From contig WFQS01000364.1 in assembly GCA_015486915.1 (NCBI GenBank), positions 1-8,553 of the forward strand: a stretch of 8,553 nucleotides of DNA, read 5' to 3'. Positions within the stretch are counted from its first letter, which is position 1, and every line of letters begins with the position of its first letter. The position numbers and the translations under genes were made by a program. A model generated the notes under the pieces. The model was not told the origin of the DNA. It made no database searches and saw nothing but the letters and a program-made list of their open reading frames with translations. This document shows, piece by piece, positions 1 through 7,623 of the stretch. This DNA is from Desulfobacteraceae bacterium. Lineage in GTDB: Bacteria > Desulfobacterota > Desulfobacteria > Desulfobacterales > Desulfobacteraceae.

Positions 1-413
1 CATCTCTTCAGGGAGGCCGTGTTTCATTGCGGGAAGGGTTATCAATATGCAGCGGTCGTGCCACAGGAATTTTGTCAGGTGGTAATCTTGCAACCCTTTC
101 CCATCTGACCGGAACTTTTTTCCAACCTGATTTTAAAGGATGTATATTGTTTTTTGAGGATATCAGGGAGCCTCCGTATAAAATTGACAGGATGCTTACA
201 CAAATGAAGATGTCAGGTCAGTTTAACGGAATTAAAGGTGTAATTGCAGGATCTTTTCATGATTGCGGTGATAAAGAGATGATTTTTGAAATTTTGGAGG
301 AGACATTTAAAGATTTTCATATTCCTGTTATGGCAGGGCTGAAAGCCGGTCATGGAAAAGTTAATCTTACACTGCCTTTTGGTCGTAAAGTAACAATGGA
401 TACAGATTATTAG
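1..413 (+). CDS. ldcA: LD-carboxypeptidase (peptidase S66), 3' part only
   Basis: The reading frame is open from the window edge (first full codon at position 3) and stops at TAG 411-413, giving the last 136 residues of a protein usually about 300 long. Members of this family are cytoplasmic serine peptidases that remove the terminal D-alanine from murein tetrapeptides during wall recycling; some relatives (MccF) cleave microcin C. Visible landmarks are a GGNLATLSHLTGT stretch, then ILFFEDIREPPYKIDRMLTQ, whose Glu in 'FFED' is the likely catalytic Glu, and GHGKVNLTLPFG, which carries the expected catalytic His. The Glu-His distance of 65 residues is close to that of characterised LdcA. The nucleophile Ser lies upstream of the window. 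The missing 5' end is a window cut, not a broken gene. An MccF-like role cannot be excluded from this fragment, but neighbouring wall genes favour murein recycling. Confidence 0.9.
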   Translation, partial: SLQGGRVSLREGLSICSGRATGILSGGNLATLSHLTGTFFQPDFKGCILFFEDIREPPYKIDRMLTQMKMSGQFNGIKGVIAGSFHDCGDKEMIFEILEETFKDFHIPVMAGLKAGHGKVNLTLPFGRKVTMDTDY

Positions 414-440
414 TGCTGATAACCGCGGCTCTACCGCATC

Positions 441-457
441 GGCCTCATGGCCGTTAT
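441..457 (-). repeat. REP-like hairpin motif, copy 1
   Basis: Read on the minus strand this is ATAACGGCCATGAGGCC, identical over all 17 nt to copy 4 at 7607-7623. With the next base it forms a perfect 5-bp stem, CGGCC/GGCCG, around an ATGA loop. It is one of four intergenic copies in this window. A further ATAAC at 419-423 can pair with the GTTAT at 453-457, so the motif also sits in a larger weak stem. Confidence 0.75.
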
Positions 458-486
458 AAGAGCAGTTCTAAGTGTCGACAGCAACA

Positions 487-668
487 GCCCCATGTGGGTG
501 ATAGATCCAGACCATTAGGACACAAAGGCGATCAGGTATTTTGCCCTGCCGGGCGTTAAGAAGCGCAGGCTGTTTGAGGACATACTTGACCGCAGTTCCT
601 GCGCTTTAGTCCGGCAGGGCAAAATACCCGCCGACTGTCCTGGGCTGAATCTATCACCCACAGGGGGC
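487..668. repeat. 182-bp long imperfect palindrome (MITE-like or structured RNA element)
   Basis: Three blocks pair in nested order. Positions 493-506 match the reverse complement of 649-662 (14 bp perfect), extended outward by GCCCC 487-491 against GGGGC 664-668. Positions 535-552 match 611-628 (18 bp perfect, GGTATTTTGCCCTGCCGG). Positions 561-569 match 598-606 (9 bp perfect, AAGCGCAGG). The segments between the outer and middle blocks (507-534 and 629-648) still show partial complementarity, for example AGGACA against TGTCCT. The apex loop is about 28 nt (570-597). No transposase and no clear target-site duplication are visible, so a non-autonomous mobile element is an inference; a long hairpin RNA is the alternative. 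Confidence 0.85.
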
Positions 669-729
669 GGCATTATGCCATTATCATTTTCATTATTTAT
701 TGAGAGGCAATCCGGGCCAATCCAGATCT

Positions 730-745
730 GCCTCATGGCGGTTAT
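730..745 (-). repeat. REP-like hairpin motif, copy 2
   Basis: On the minus strand this reads ATAACCGCCATGAGGC. It differs from copies 1 and 4 by one base in the stem (CCGCC instead of CGGCC). Over 724-744 it matches copy 3 (2093-2113, opposite orientation) at 20 of 21 positions. Its stem is imperfect on the 3' side (GGCAG). The copy ends 12 nt before the ATG of the serine hydrolase gene, so it would lie in that gene's 5' leader. Confidence 0.75.
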
Positions 746-757
746 ATTAGGACTCAT

Positions 758-1945
758 ATGGATGCCATAGCAGACATGATGAAAAAAGGTGTTGAGGACA
801 ATGTTTTTCCAGGCGCTGTTCTTTTGGTATCTGTGAATTCAAAGGTTTTGTTTCACCGAGCATTTGGCAGGTCAGATTTATATTTGAACGAGATAATGAC
901 AAAAGAAACTATTTTTGATCTTGCATCTTTGACAAAGCCCCTTGCCACAACCATGGCTGTCTTAAAACTTGTTCAGGGCGGGTTGCTCCGCCTTGATCAG
1001 AAAATCGGTCCTGTCCTTGATTCTGCTTTAAATTTGCCGCAGCCCCTGGAGAATGTTTCAGATTCCATATCTGAAGTTATCGGTGAAAAAAAAGATATCA
1101 CAATTGAAGAACTTTTACGCCATACTTCAGGGCTTCCTGCCTATAGACCTTATTATGAAAAGATTGTACAGTATCCGCCTGCATTCAGGAGGAATTGTTT
1201 AAGGGCTTTATTGATAAAAGAGCCACTTGAGAACAGTCCCGGAGACAAACAGGTGTACAGTGATCTGGGTTATATTTTTCTTTCCTGGATAGTGGAAATA
1301 TTGTCAGAACAGCGCATGGATAAATTTTTAAGATATCATGTTTATTTGCCCCTTGGCATTGAAAATCTTTTTTTTATCAGTCTGCCGGATTATGTTTATT
1401 CAGATGGAAAATTTATGGTTCCACATGATGGTACGGTATCGCCGGAAGCTGTATACAGAACTGATATTCAGGGGGAAAAAATTGCAGCAACTGAAAACTG
1501 CCCGTGGAGAAAGAAAATTATAAGGGCGGAAGTCCACGATGATAACGCATGGGCTGCAGGGGGTATAGAAGGTCATGCCGGACTGTTTGGAACAGCTTCT
1601 GCAGTTTTTGAATTGCTTGTTGAATTAATGAACGGGCTGAAAGGGGAAAAAACAAAAGTTATTTCCGGTAAATTACTGAAACGATTTGCTGTGAAAAACA
1701 GCAGAGGTAGCATGACTGCCGGATTTGACACTCCATCAGGACCAGTCTCCGCATCGGGCAGGTATTTTTCACCATCATCATTGGGGCACCTTGGTTTTAC
1801 CGGAACTTCTTTCTGGATGGATCCTGAAAGATCAATTATTATTATTCTGCTTACTAACAGGGTTCATCCTTCAAGGAAGAATGATAAAATCAGATCGTTC
1901 AGACCATTGATTCATGATCTTATTATGGAAAGATTTGTGACGTGA
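758..1945 (+). CDS. Serine hydrolase of the beta-lactamase / PBP4-like family (class C fold)
   Basis: The protein has 395 residues, normal for this family (Pfam Beta-lactamase, PF00144). The SxxK nucleophile motif is S57-L-T-K60 in 'DLASLTKPL'. The second motif is Y167-S-D169 in 'QVYSDLGY', the common YSD/YSN variant. The KTG-equivalent is H344-L-G346, leading into GFTGTSFWMDP, and LLRHTSGLP (119-127) and GHAGLFGTA (272-280) are further family signatures. No signal peptide or membrane segment is seen, and the protein begins directly at the family's usual N-terminus (VFPGAVLLV), so a cytoplasmic location is inferred. ATG 758 is supported by AGGA at 749-752. Enzymes of this group include D-amino-acid peptidases and esterases; the true substrate is unknown. 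Placement between ldcA and mreB suggests a role with murein-derived peptides, but an antibiotic-resistance role should not be assumed. Confidence 0.9.
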   Translation: MDAIADMMKKGVEDNVFPGAVLLVSVNSKVLFHRAFGRSDLYLNEIMTKETIFDLASLTKPLATTMAVLKLVQGGLLRLDQKIGPVLDSALNLPQPLENVSDSISEVIGEKKDITIEELLRHTSGLPAYRPYYEKIVQYPPAFRRNCLRALLIKEPLENSPGDKQVYSDLGYIFLSWIVEILSEQRMDKFLRYHVYLPLGIENLFFISLPDYVYSDGKFMVPHDGTVSPEAVYRTDIQGEKIAATENCPWRKKIIRAEVHDDNAWAAGGIEGHAGLFGTASAVFELLVELMNGLKGEKTKVISGKLLKRFAVKNSRGSMTAGFDTPSGPVSASGRYFSPSSLGHLGFTGTSFWMDPERSIIIILLTNRVHPSRKNDKIRSFRPLIHDLIMERFVT

Positions 1946-2020
1946 ATTTTATTGAAGGTGTCAGCATGTTTGTTTTTTTGTTCTTGTAAAATAATCTTAA
2001 TTCTGTTAGCAGATCATGAA

Positions 2021-2048
2021 TTGATAAATTATTGTTTTCATGGATAAC
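2021..2048 (+). promoter_or_regulatory. Candidate sigma70-type promoter for the mreB operon
   Basis: TTGATA at 2021-2026 matches the -35 consensus at five of six bases. After 16 nt, GATAAC at 2043-2048 matches the -10 consensus at four of six. Transcription from here would place all the hairpins described for this leader in the 5' UTR. AT-rich sequence nearer mreB (2184-2199) offers weaker alternatives, so this is tentative. Confidence 0.3.
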
Positions 2049-2093
2049 CTGATGGGAAAATCCGTATGGAGAGAAAATCTGGATTTTTCCTCT

Positions 2094-2109
2094 AACCGCC
2101 ATGAGGCGG
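2094..2109 (+). repeat. REP-like hairpin motif, copy 3 (mreB leader)
   Basis: AACCGCCATGAGGCGG forms a perfect 5-bp stem, CCGCC/GGCGG, around the ATGA loop. Compared with copy 1 (CGGCC/GGCCG), the changed stem base on the left is matched by a compensating change on the right, so pairing is kept. The flanks extend the match to copy 2 through GATCTG. It is the inner hairpin of a larger stem, 2071-2123. Confidence 0.75.
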
Positions 2110-2143
2110 ATCTGTATTTTCTCAGATAGCCTTTCAACAAAAC

Positions 2144-2184
2144 ATGAAACTCTTATATTCAAAGGAACTTCACGAGAGTTTCAT
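2144..2184. repeat. 10-bp perfect inverted repeat in the mreB leader
   Basis: ATGAAACTCT at 2144-2153 is the exact reverse complement of AGAGTTTCAT at 2175-2184, with a 21-nt spacer. It lies 27-67 nt before the mreB start codon. It could be an mRNA stem near the ribosome site or a site for a dimeric DNA-binding protein; the sequence alone does not decide. Confidence 0.6.
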
Positions 2185-2201
2185 ATAAATTTTATATATG
2201 A

Positions 2202-3257
<1,056 letters not shown>

Positions 3258-3262
3258 ATTCT

Positions 3263-4114
3263 ATGTTTTCGAAAAAAATGCTTGCAGTTATTGGAGCGAT
3301 CATTTTTATTGTAGCTAATTTTACAATTCTTACCATAAGCAGTAAAGGTGAATTGCCTGAAAATGGTTTTGACCGCTTTACCATAGCTTTGATTGCACCT
3401 TTTCAGATGATGGTTTCCAGGACCATAGGATTTACTGAACAGGTATGGGAGAATTATTTTTCACTCGTTGCAGCTTCAAAAGAAAATTCCTTATTGAAAA
3501 ATAAATTGGCCCTTACCATGAAAATGCGTAATCATTGCAGGGAACTTAAACTTGAGAATGAACGTCTGCGTAAATTTTTTAATTTTCAGGCTTCATCAGG
3601 AGACAGTTTTTTTGTTGCAGGTGTGATCGGCCGGGACCCTTCACCGTGGTTTAAAACCATAATGATAGATAAAGGCTCAGTGGATGGTCTGTCCAAAGGA
3701 TTGCCGGTGCTTGTTGCAGAGGGCATAGTCGGCCAGATTGTAAGTGTTTCTAAAAATTATTCCAGAGTGCTTCTTATTACAGATAGGAGCAGTGCAATTG
3801 ATGCCCTGGTTCAAAATTCCAGGATCAGGGGGATTTTCAAGGGGAATAATACGGAAAACTGTATTTTTAAATATGTCCTGAGAAAGGATGATATCCATTT
3901 GGGGGATATTATCGTGTCCTCGGGGCTTGATGGTGTTTTTCCCAAAGGGTTACGGATAGGCAAAGTCCTTGCCGTTCACAAGAGTAATTCACACCTTTTT
4001 CAGAAAGTCACGATTAAGACTTTTGTTAATTTTGATACATTGGAGGAAGTACTTGTCTGTAAAAGGAAGCTTTGCCAGGATACAGGGTATCCGGATGAAT
4101 TTTCCCCCCGGTAA
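3263..4114 (+). CDS. mreC: Rod shape-determining protein MreC
   Basis: MreC is a bitopic inner-membrane protein whose periplasmic part binds PBP2 and switches the Rod complex on. The 283-residue product has a short basic N-terminus, one membrane segment (about 6-26), a probable coiled coil (about 62-110, including RELKLENERLRKF) and the paired beta-barrel domain (about 117-267). Typical motifs are GRDPSPWF (123-130), GLPVLVAEGIVGQI (146-159) and SSGLDGVFPKGLRIG (219-233). The start codon is 5 nt after the mreB stop and I see no good Shine-Dalgarno within 15 nt, so translation is probably coupled to mreB. ATG 3278 (M6) is a possible later start, but it would drop the basic residues before the membrane helix and has no better ribosome site. 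Confidence 0.95.
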   Translation: MFSKKMLAVIGAIIFIVANFTILTISSKGELPENGFDRFTIALIAPFQMMVSRTIGFTEQVWENYFSLVAASKENSLLKNKLALTMKMRNHCRELKLENERLRKFFNFQASSGDSFFVAGVIGRDPSPWFKTIMIDKGSVDGLSKGLPVLVAEGIVGQIVSVSKNYSRVLLITDRSSAIDALVQNSRIRGIFKGNNTENCIFKYVLRKDDIHLGDIIVSSGLDGVFPKGLRIGKVLAVHKSNSHLFQKVTIKTFVNFDTLEEVLVCKRKLCQDTGYPDEFSPR

Positions 4115-4126
4115 AGTGAATAAGCA

Positions 4127-4651
4127 ATGAAATTTCTGTTTTATATTATTTTATTTATCTTTCTCATTATAGTTCAGACCGCAATCCTTCCTAATTTTCC
4201 TTTTTTCAGCCAGTCATTTGACCTCTTAATTGTTAATATCCTCTATATGAGTATAGTGTTTTCCAGTCCCTGGCTTCTCGTCGTTATAGTCCTTCAGGGA
4301 TGTATTATGGACAGCATTTCAGGTACCCCCTTTGGTCTTTATATGTCTGCTTATCTCTGGATATGCATTTCTGTTCAGATTTTGAAACGTTTTGTCCATT
4401 CCGGAAATATAATTTTTCTTCCCTTGATAAGTGCTTTGTCGGTTTTTTTGGAAAATTGTTTTTTGGTTTTCTTTTTTTTTGTCAGATATGGGCAAGCAAA
4501 TTTTTATTCCCAGGATATCATGCTCATGGCCAAACAGATGGCATGGGCTTTTTTCATAGCTCCTCTAATGATTTGGGTAATGCATATTTGTCAGAAGAAA
4601 TGGAGCCGGTTTGTGGATAGATTGATAGAGAATAAGATGAAGAATATCTGA
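4127..4651 (+). CDS. mreD: Rod shape-determining protein MreD
   Basis: This is a small polytopic membrane protein of 174 residues, the usual size, with about five hydrophobic segments and a short basic C-terminal tail (KKWSRFVDRLIENKMK). MreD forms part of the Rod complex with MreC, PBP2 and RodA. Family landmarks are an N-terminal helix followed by 'QTAILPNFPFF', then 'FDLLIVNILYMSIV', and the loop GCIMDSISGTPFGL (58-71) with conserved D62 and the G-T-P-F/L-G pattern. MreD diverges quickly, so the call rests on these features together with its place between mreC and mrdA. The ribosome site is weak (AAGTGA, 4116-4121), and the gap to mreC is 12 nt. Confidence 0.92.
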   Translation: MKFLFYIILFIFLIIVQTAILPNFPFFSQSFDLLIVNILYMSIVFSSPWLLVVIVLQGCIMDSISGTPFGLYMSAYLWICISVQILKRFVHSGNIIFLPLISALSVFLENCFLVFFFFVRYGQANFYSQDIMLMAKQMAWAFFIAPLMIWVMHICQKKWSRFVDRLIENKMKNI

Positions 4652-4665
4652 AAGATGAGGTTGAT

Positions 4666-6510
4666 TTGGCAGAGTATATGAAAGGCCCTGACAGGGAATG
4701 GCTTAAAAAAAGGCTTATTTATGCAGCATGCTGCATGATGGCAGCTTTTTCCATCCTCCTTGCAAGGCTGGTTTATCTCCAGGTTGTTGAAGGGAAAAAA
4801 TACAGGAGACTATCCGAGAATAATTGCGTAAGGCTGAAGAGTATCAAGGCTTCAAGGGGTCTGATCTATGACAGTAAGGGGGAGTTGCTCGTTGATAACC
4901 GGCCTTCATTTGATTTAAAAATAGTGCTTAAAGATGCAAAGCCTCTTAAAAAAACAATTAAAAAATTGTCGTCTCTGATCAATATCCCCTATGATGATTT
5001 AATGTCGAAAATAAGTGATAAAAAGAATGTATCAAAATTTAAACCATATCTATTAAAAAATAATATTTCAAGGGATATGCTTGCACTTATTGAATCGCAT
5101 AGTTTTGACCTGCCGGGCATTATCATAAGCGTTGAGCCGAGAAGGAATTATATATTTCATAACAGTTGCGCGCATCTTCTCGGGTACCTTGGAGAAATAA
5201 ATGAGAACGAATTAAAAAGCGGGCGATATCCGGGTGTAAGGGGTGGTGACTCCATTGGCAGGTATGGCGCTGAAAAGACCTATGAAAAAATTTTACATGG
5301 TACAAGAGGAGGGCAGCAGATTGAGGTTGATGCAACTGGTCGTCTTGTAAGGGTTTTAAAAACCGTTGACCCTGTACCTGGCAGAAATATTTTTCTCACC
5401 CTGGACCATGAGCTCCAGGAAAAGGCTGAAGCGATGCTTAAGGGAAAAGCAGGTGCAATAGTGGCTTTAGATCCAAACAACGGGGATGTCCTTGTCATGG
5501 CAAGCAGTCCTTCCTTTGATCCAAATGATTTTATTGACGGAATTTCTCCGGTAAAATGGAAACTTTTAAGAAACGATCCAGGAAGACCAATGATGAATAA
5601 AGCCATACAGGGAGAATATCCTCCTGCATCAACATTTAAGATCGTGACTGCCATTGCCGGCCTTGAAGAAGGGGTGATAACTAAAACCACAACAGAGTTT
5701 TGTCCGGGGTATTACAAATATGGTAATAGAATTTATCATTGCTGGAAAAAATGGGGGCATGGAACTCTCAGTGTAGAAGGAGCTCTGGAACAATCCTGCG
5801 ATGTATTTTTTTATCATGTGGGGGAAATGCTCGGTATTGATACTCTGGCCCAATATGCAAGGGGATGTGGATTGGGAAGGCTTACCGGTATTAAACTCGA
5901 CCATGAACGACCAGGGCTTATTCCTACATCTTCATGGAAGAAAAAGCGCTTTGGTGTGCCCTGGCAGGGTGGGGAAACTCTGTCCGTTGCAATAGGCCAG
6001 GGCTTTGATCTTGTTACTCCTCTGCAGATGGCGGTTTTTATTGCAGCTGTTGGAAATGGAGGTACACTCTTTCGTCCCAAAATTTTAAAATATATTGAGA
6101 CTGCCGATGGAAAGATTGCCATGAAGCAGGAGCCGGAAATTACAGGTGGCATTCCTGCAGGATCTGAGACGCTGAAAATAGTTCGGCAGGGTATTTTAAA
6201 TGTTGTTCAGGGCAAGAGGGGCACTGCAAGGAGAATAAGAATTCCGGGGATTGAAATGGCTGGAAAAACAGGCACTGCCCAGGTTTTTAATTTAACAAAA
6301 AAGAACAGAAAAAAGGATAGAAAGCTGAATTATATCTTAAGAGATCATGCCTGGTTTGTATGTTACGCTCCTGCTGAAAAGCCTGTAATCGCAGTGTCTG
6401 TCCTTGTTGAACATGGAGAACACGGATCGAGTTCTGCAGCTCCCATGGCAAGGGCAATTGTAATGACCTGCCTGGAAAACAAGGGTATTATAAAGAAGGA
6501 ACGGAGATAA
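4666..6510 (+). CDS. mrdA: Penicillin-binding protein 2, elongasome DD-transpeptidase
   Basis: This 614-residue class B PBP cross-links new glycan strands with RodA in the periplasm. It has a short cytoplasmic tail, one membrane anchor (about 17-41), the pedestal/dimer domain beginning around RLSENNCVRLKSIKASRG, and a transpeptidase domain from about 240. The catalytic motifs are S322-T-F-K325, S377-C-D379 and K534-T-G536. Four residues, C346, C359, H365 and C378, sit where E. coli PBP2 has its zinc ligands (Asp, Asp, His, Cys), suggesting a Cys3His metal site. The start is read as TTG 4666 because GATGAGG at 4654-4660 stands 5 nt before it; ATG 4678 is in frame but 17 nt away from that site. 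mreD ends 14 nt upstream and rodA begins 2 nt downstream. Confidence 0.96.
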   Translation: MAEYMKGPDREWLKKRLIYAACCMMAAFSILLARLVYLQVVEGKKYRRLSENNCVRLKSIKASRGLIYDSKGELLVDNRPSFDLKIVLKDAKPLKKTIKKLSSLINIPYDDLMSKISDKKNVSKFKPYLLKNNISRDMLALIESHSFDLPGIIISVEPRRNYIFHNSCAHLLGYLGEINENELKSGRYPGVRGGDSIGRYGAEKTYEKILHGTRGGQQIEVDATGRLVRVLKTVDPVPGRNIFLTLDHELQEKAEAMLKGKAGAIVALDPNNGDVLVMASSPSFDPNDFIDGISPVKWKLLRNDPGRPMMNKAIQGEYPPASTFKIVTAIAGLEEGVITKTTTEFCPGYYKYGNRIYHCWKKWGHGTLSVEGALEQSCDVFFYHVGEMLGIDTLAQYARGCGLGRLTGIKLDHERPGLIPTSSWKKKRFGVPWQGGETLSVAIGQGFDLVTPLQMAVFIAAVGNGGTLFRPKILKYIETADGKIAMKQEPEITGGIPAGSETLKIVRQGILNVVQGKRGTARRIRIPGIEMAGKTGTAQVFNLTKKNRKKDRKLNYILRDHAWFVCYAPAEKPVIAVSVLVEHGEHGSSSAAPMARAIVMTCLENKGIIKKERR

Positions 6511-6512
6511 TT

Positions 6513-7610
6513 ATGTTTGACAGACGTCTTGTTGAATATTTTGACTGGGGCCTGCTTTTAATAGTTTTTATTATTGCTGTGGTAGGTCTAGGTATCCTTT
6601 ACAGTGCTGTAAGCGCTGGCGCCCCGGGTGCCACACATATTTTATTTGAAAAACAGATTCTATGGATGTGCACAGGTGCAATAATTATGTTTTTTTCTTT
6701 AATGGTGCATTATAAATATCTAAATAAAAATTATATAATTATTTATGCCTTATGTATCGCTTTGTTGATAGGAGTTTTAATCTTCGGAAGAAATATTTCA
6801 GGCTCAAAAAGATGGCTTTCATTTGGGCATTTTGCCATTCAACCATCCGAATTAATGAAATTATCATTGATAATTGTTCTGGCTTCCATTTATTCATCTT
6901 CAGTTTCTGATGAAGGCATGTGTTTTAAGGAACTTTTAAAACCAGGGCTTTTCCTTGCCCTGCCTTTTTTACTGATATTAAAACAGCCTGATCTCGGGAC
7001 GGCAATGCTTCTTGTTTTTATTTCAGCTTCCATGACTTTGTTTGTTAAAGTTCAGAAAAAAGTTTTTTTTACTATTTTACTCACTGCTGCTGTTGCCCTT
7101 CCCCTTATATGGATTGCGCTTAAAGATTATCAAAAAATGAGAATTCTGACTTTTATCAATCCAGACCGTGATCCCCTTGGAGCGGGGTATCATATAATTC
7201 AGTCCAAAATTGCTATAGGCTCGGGAATGCTTTTTGGTAAAGGTTTTTTACAGGGAACCCAGAACGCTCTGTCTTTTCTTCCTGAACAGCACACAGATTT
7301 TATTCTTTCGGTGCTTGCAGAGGAGTGGGGGCTTATTGGCTGTTTTTCTCTTCTTTTCTTTTACCTGTTATTTCTTCTTTGGGGGTTTAATATAGCATAT
7401 TGCTGCAGGGATATGTTTGGTTCCATGCTGGCCTTTGGCATTACAATTATGATTTTCTGGGAGATATTTATTAATGTAGGAATGGTGATGGGATTAATGC
7501 CCGTTGTGGGGGTTCCCCTGCCCCTTATAAGTTATGGTGGATCTTCTATAATAACAAATATGGCGGGTATAGGTATATTGATGAATATAAGTATGCGTAG
7601 ATTTGCATAA
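6513..7610 (+). CDS. rodA: RodA, SEDS peptidoglycan glycosyltransferase
   Basis: RodA is the polytopic polymerase that extends glycan strands from lipid II and works as a pair with PBP2. The 365-residue product has about ten hydrophobic segments, which is family-typical. SEDS signatures are GSKRWLSFGHFAIQPSELMK (97-116), KQPDLGTA (157-164), PDRDPLGAGYHIIQS (217-231), LPEQHTDFILSVLAEEWG (256-273), with D262 as the essential acidic residue, and MPVVGVPLPLISYGGSS (329-345). ATG 6513 follows the mrdA stop by 2 nt and has GGAG at 6503-6506. Its TAA stop (7608-7610) lies inside a REP-like repeat copy, although the C-terminus (MNISMRRFA) still looks complete for the family. FtsW is the main alternative, but the mrdA neighbour and the lack of long FtsW-type tails support RodA. 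Confidence 0.96.
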   Translation: MFDRRLVEYFDWGLLLIVFIIAVVGLGILYSAVSAGAPGATHILFEKQILWMCTGAIIMFFSLMVHYKYLNKNYIIIYALCIALLIGVLIFGRNISGSKRWLSFGHFAIQPSELMKLSLIIVLASIYSSSVSDEGMCFKELLKPGLFLALPFLLILKQPDLGTAMLLVFISASMTLFVKVQKKVFFTILLTAAVALPLIWIALKDYQKMRILTFINPDRDPLGAGYHIIQSKIAIGSGMLFGKGFLQGTQNALSFLPEQHTDFILSVLAEEWGLIGCFSLLFFYLLFLLWGFNIAYCCRDMFGSMLAFGITIMIFWEIFINVGMVMGLMPVVGVPLPLISYGGSSIITNMAGIGILMNISMRRFA

Positions 7611-7623
7611 CGGCCATGAGGCC
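7607..7623 (+). repeat. REP-like hairpin motif, copy 4 (overlaps rodA stop)
   Basis: ATAACGGCCATGAGGCC is identical over 17 nt to copy 1 (441-457, minus strand). GGCC/GGCC pair around ATGA with a 4-bp stem; the fifth pair is lost on the 3' side (T at 7624 region instead of G). Bases 2-4 of the motif are the TAA stop codon of rodA. Confidence 0.75.

Larger units (their letters stand above)
414..757. other. 344-nt gene-free repeat region between ldcA and the serine hydrolase
   Basis: No convincing gene is present. The stretch contains two direct copies of a short REP-like motif (441-457 and 730-745) and, between them, a long imperfect palindrome (487-668). An open frame of 80 codons on the minus strand (515-757) runs through the palindrome; it shows no domain, and its coding appearance can be explained by the repeat. 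No rho-independent terminator with a T tract follows ldcA. An AGGA at 749-752, four to five bases before ATG 758, is the likely ribosome site of the next gene. Confidence 0.8.

Noticed and set aside
515..757. Minus-strand open frame of 80 codons between ldcA and the serine hydrolase
   Set aside because: It runs through the palindrome and motif copy 2, has no recognisable domain and starts at the edge of the next gene. The repeat structure explains it.
1938..1979. Possible terminator after the serine hydrolase (TGAC/GTCA followed by a T7 run)
   Set aside because: The 4-bp stem is too short and the T run is separated from it by about 9 nt.
1923..2162. Minus-strand open frame of 79 codons in the mreB leader
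   Set aside because: It overlaps the hydrolase end and the stem-forming leader and shows no family resemblance. Low-complexity AT-rich sequence is enough to explain it.
4472..4480. T9 run in mreD as a possible phase-variation or slippage site
   Set aside because: It encodes Phe residues in a membrane helix, and the reading frame is intact. AT-rich membrane genes commonly contain such runs.
4721..4736. 16-bp perfect palindrome ATGCAGCATGCTGCAT inside mrdA
   Set aside because: It encodes the conserved-position membrane anchor of PBP2 in frame. A single intragenic palindrome of this size has no other supporting context.
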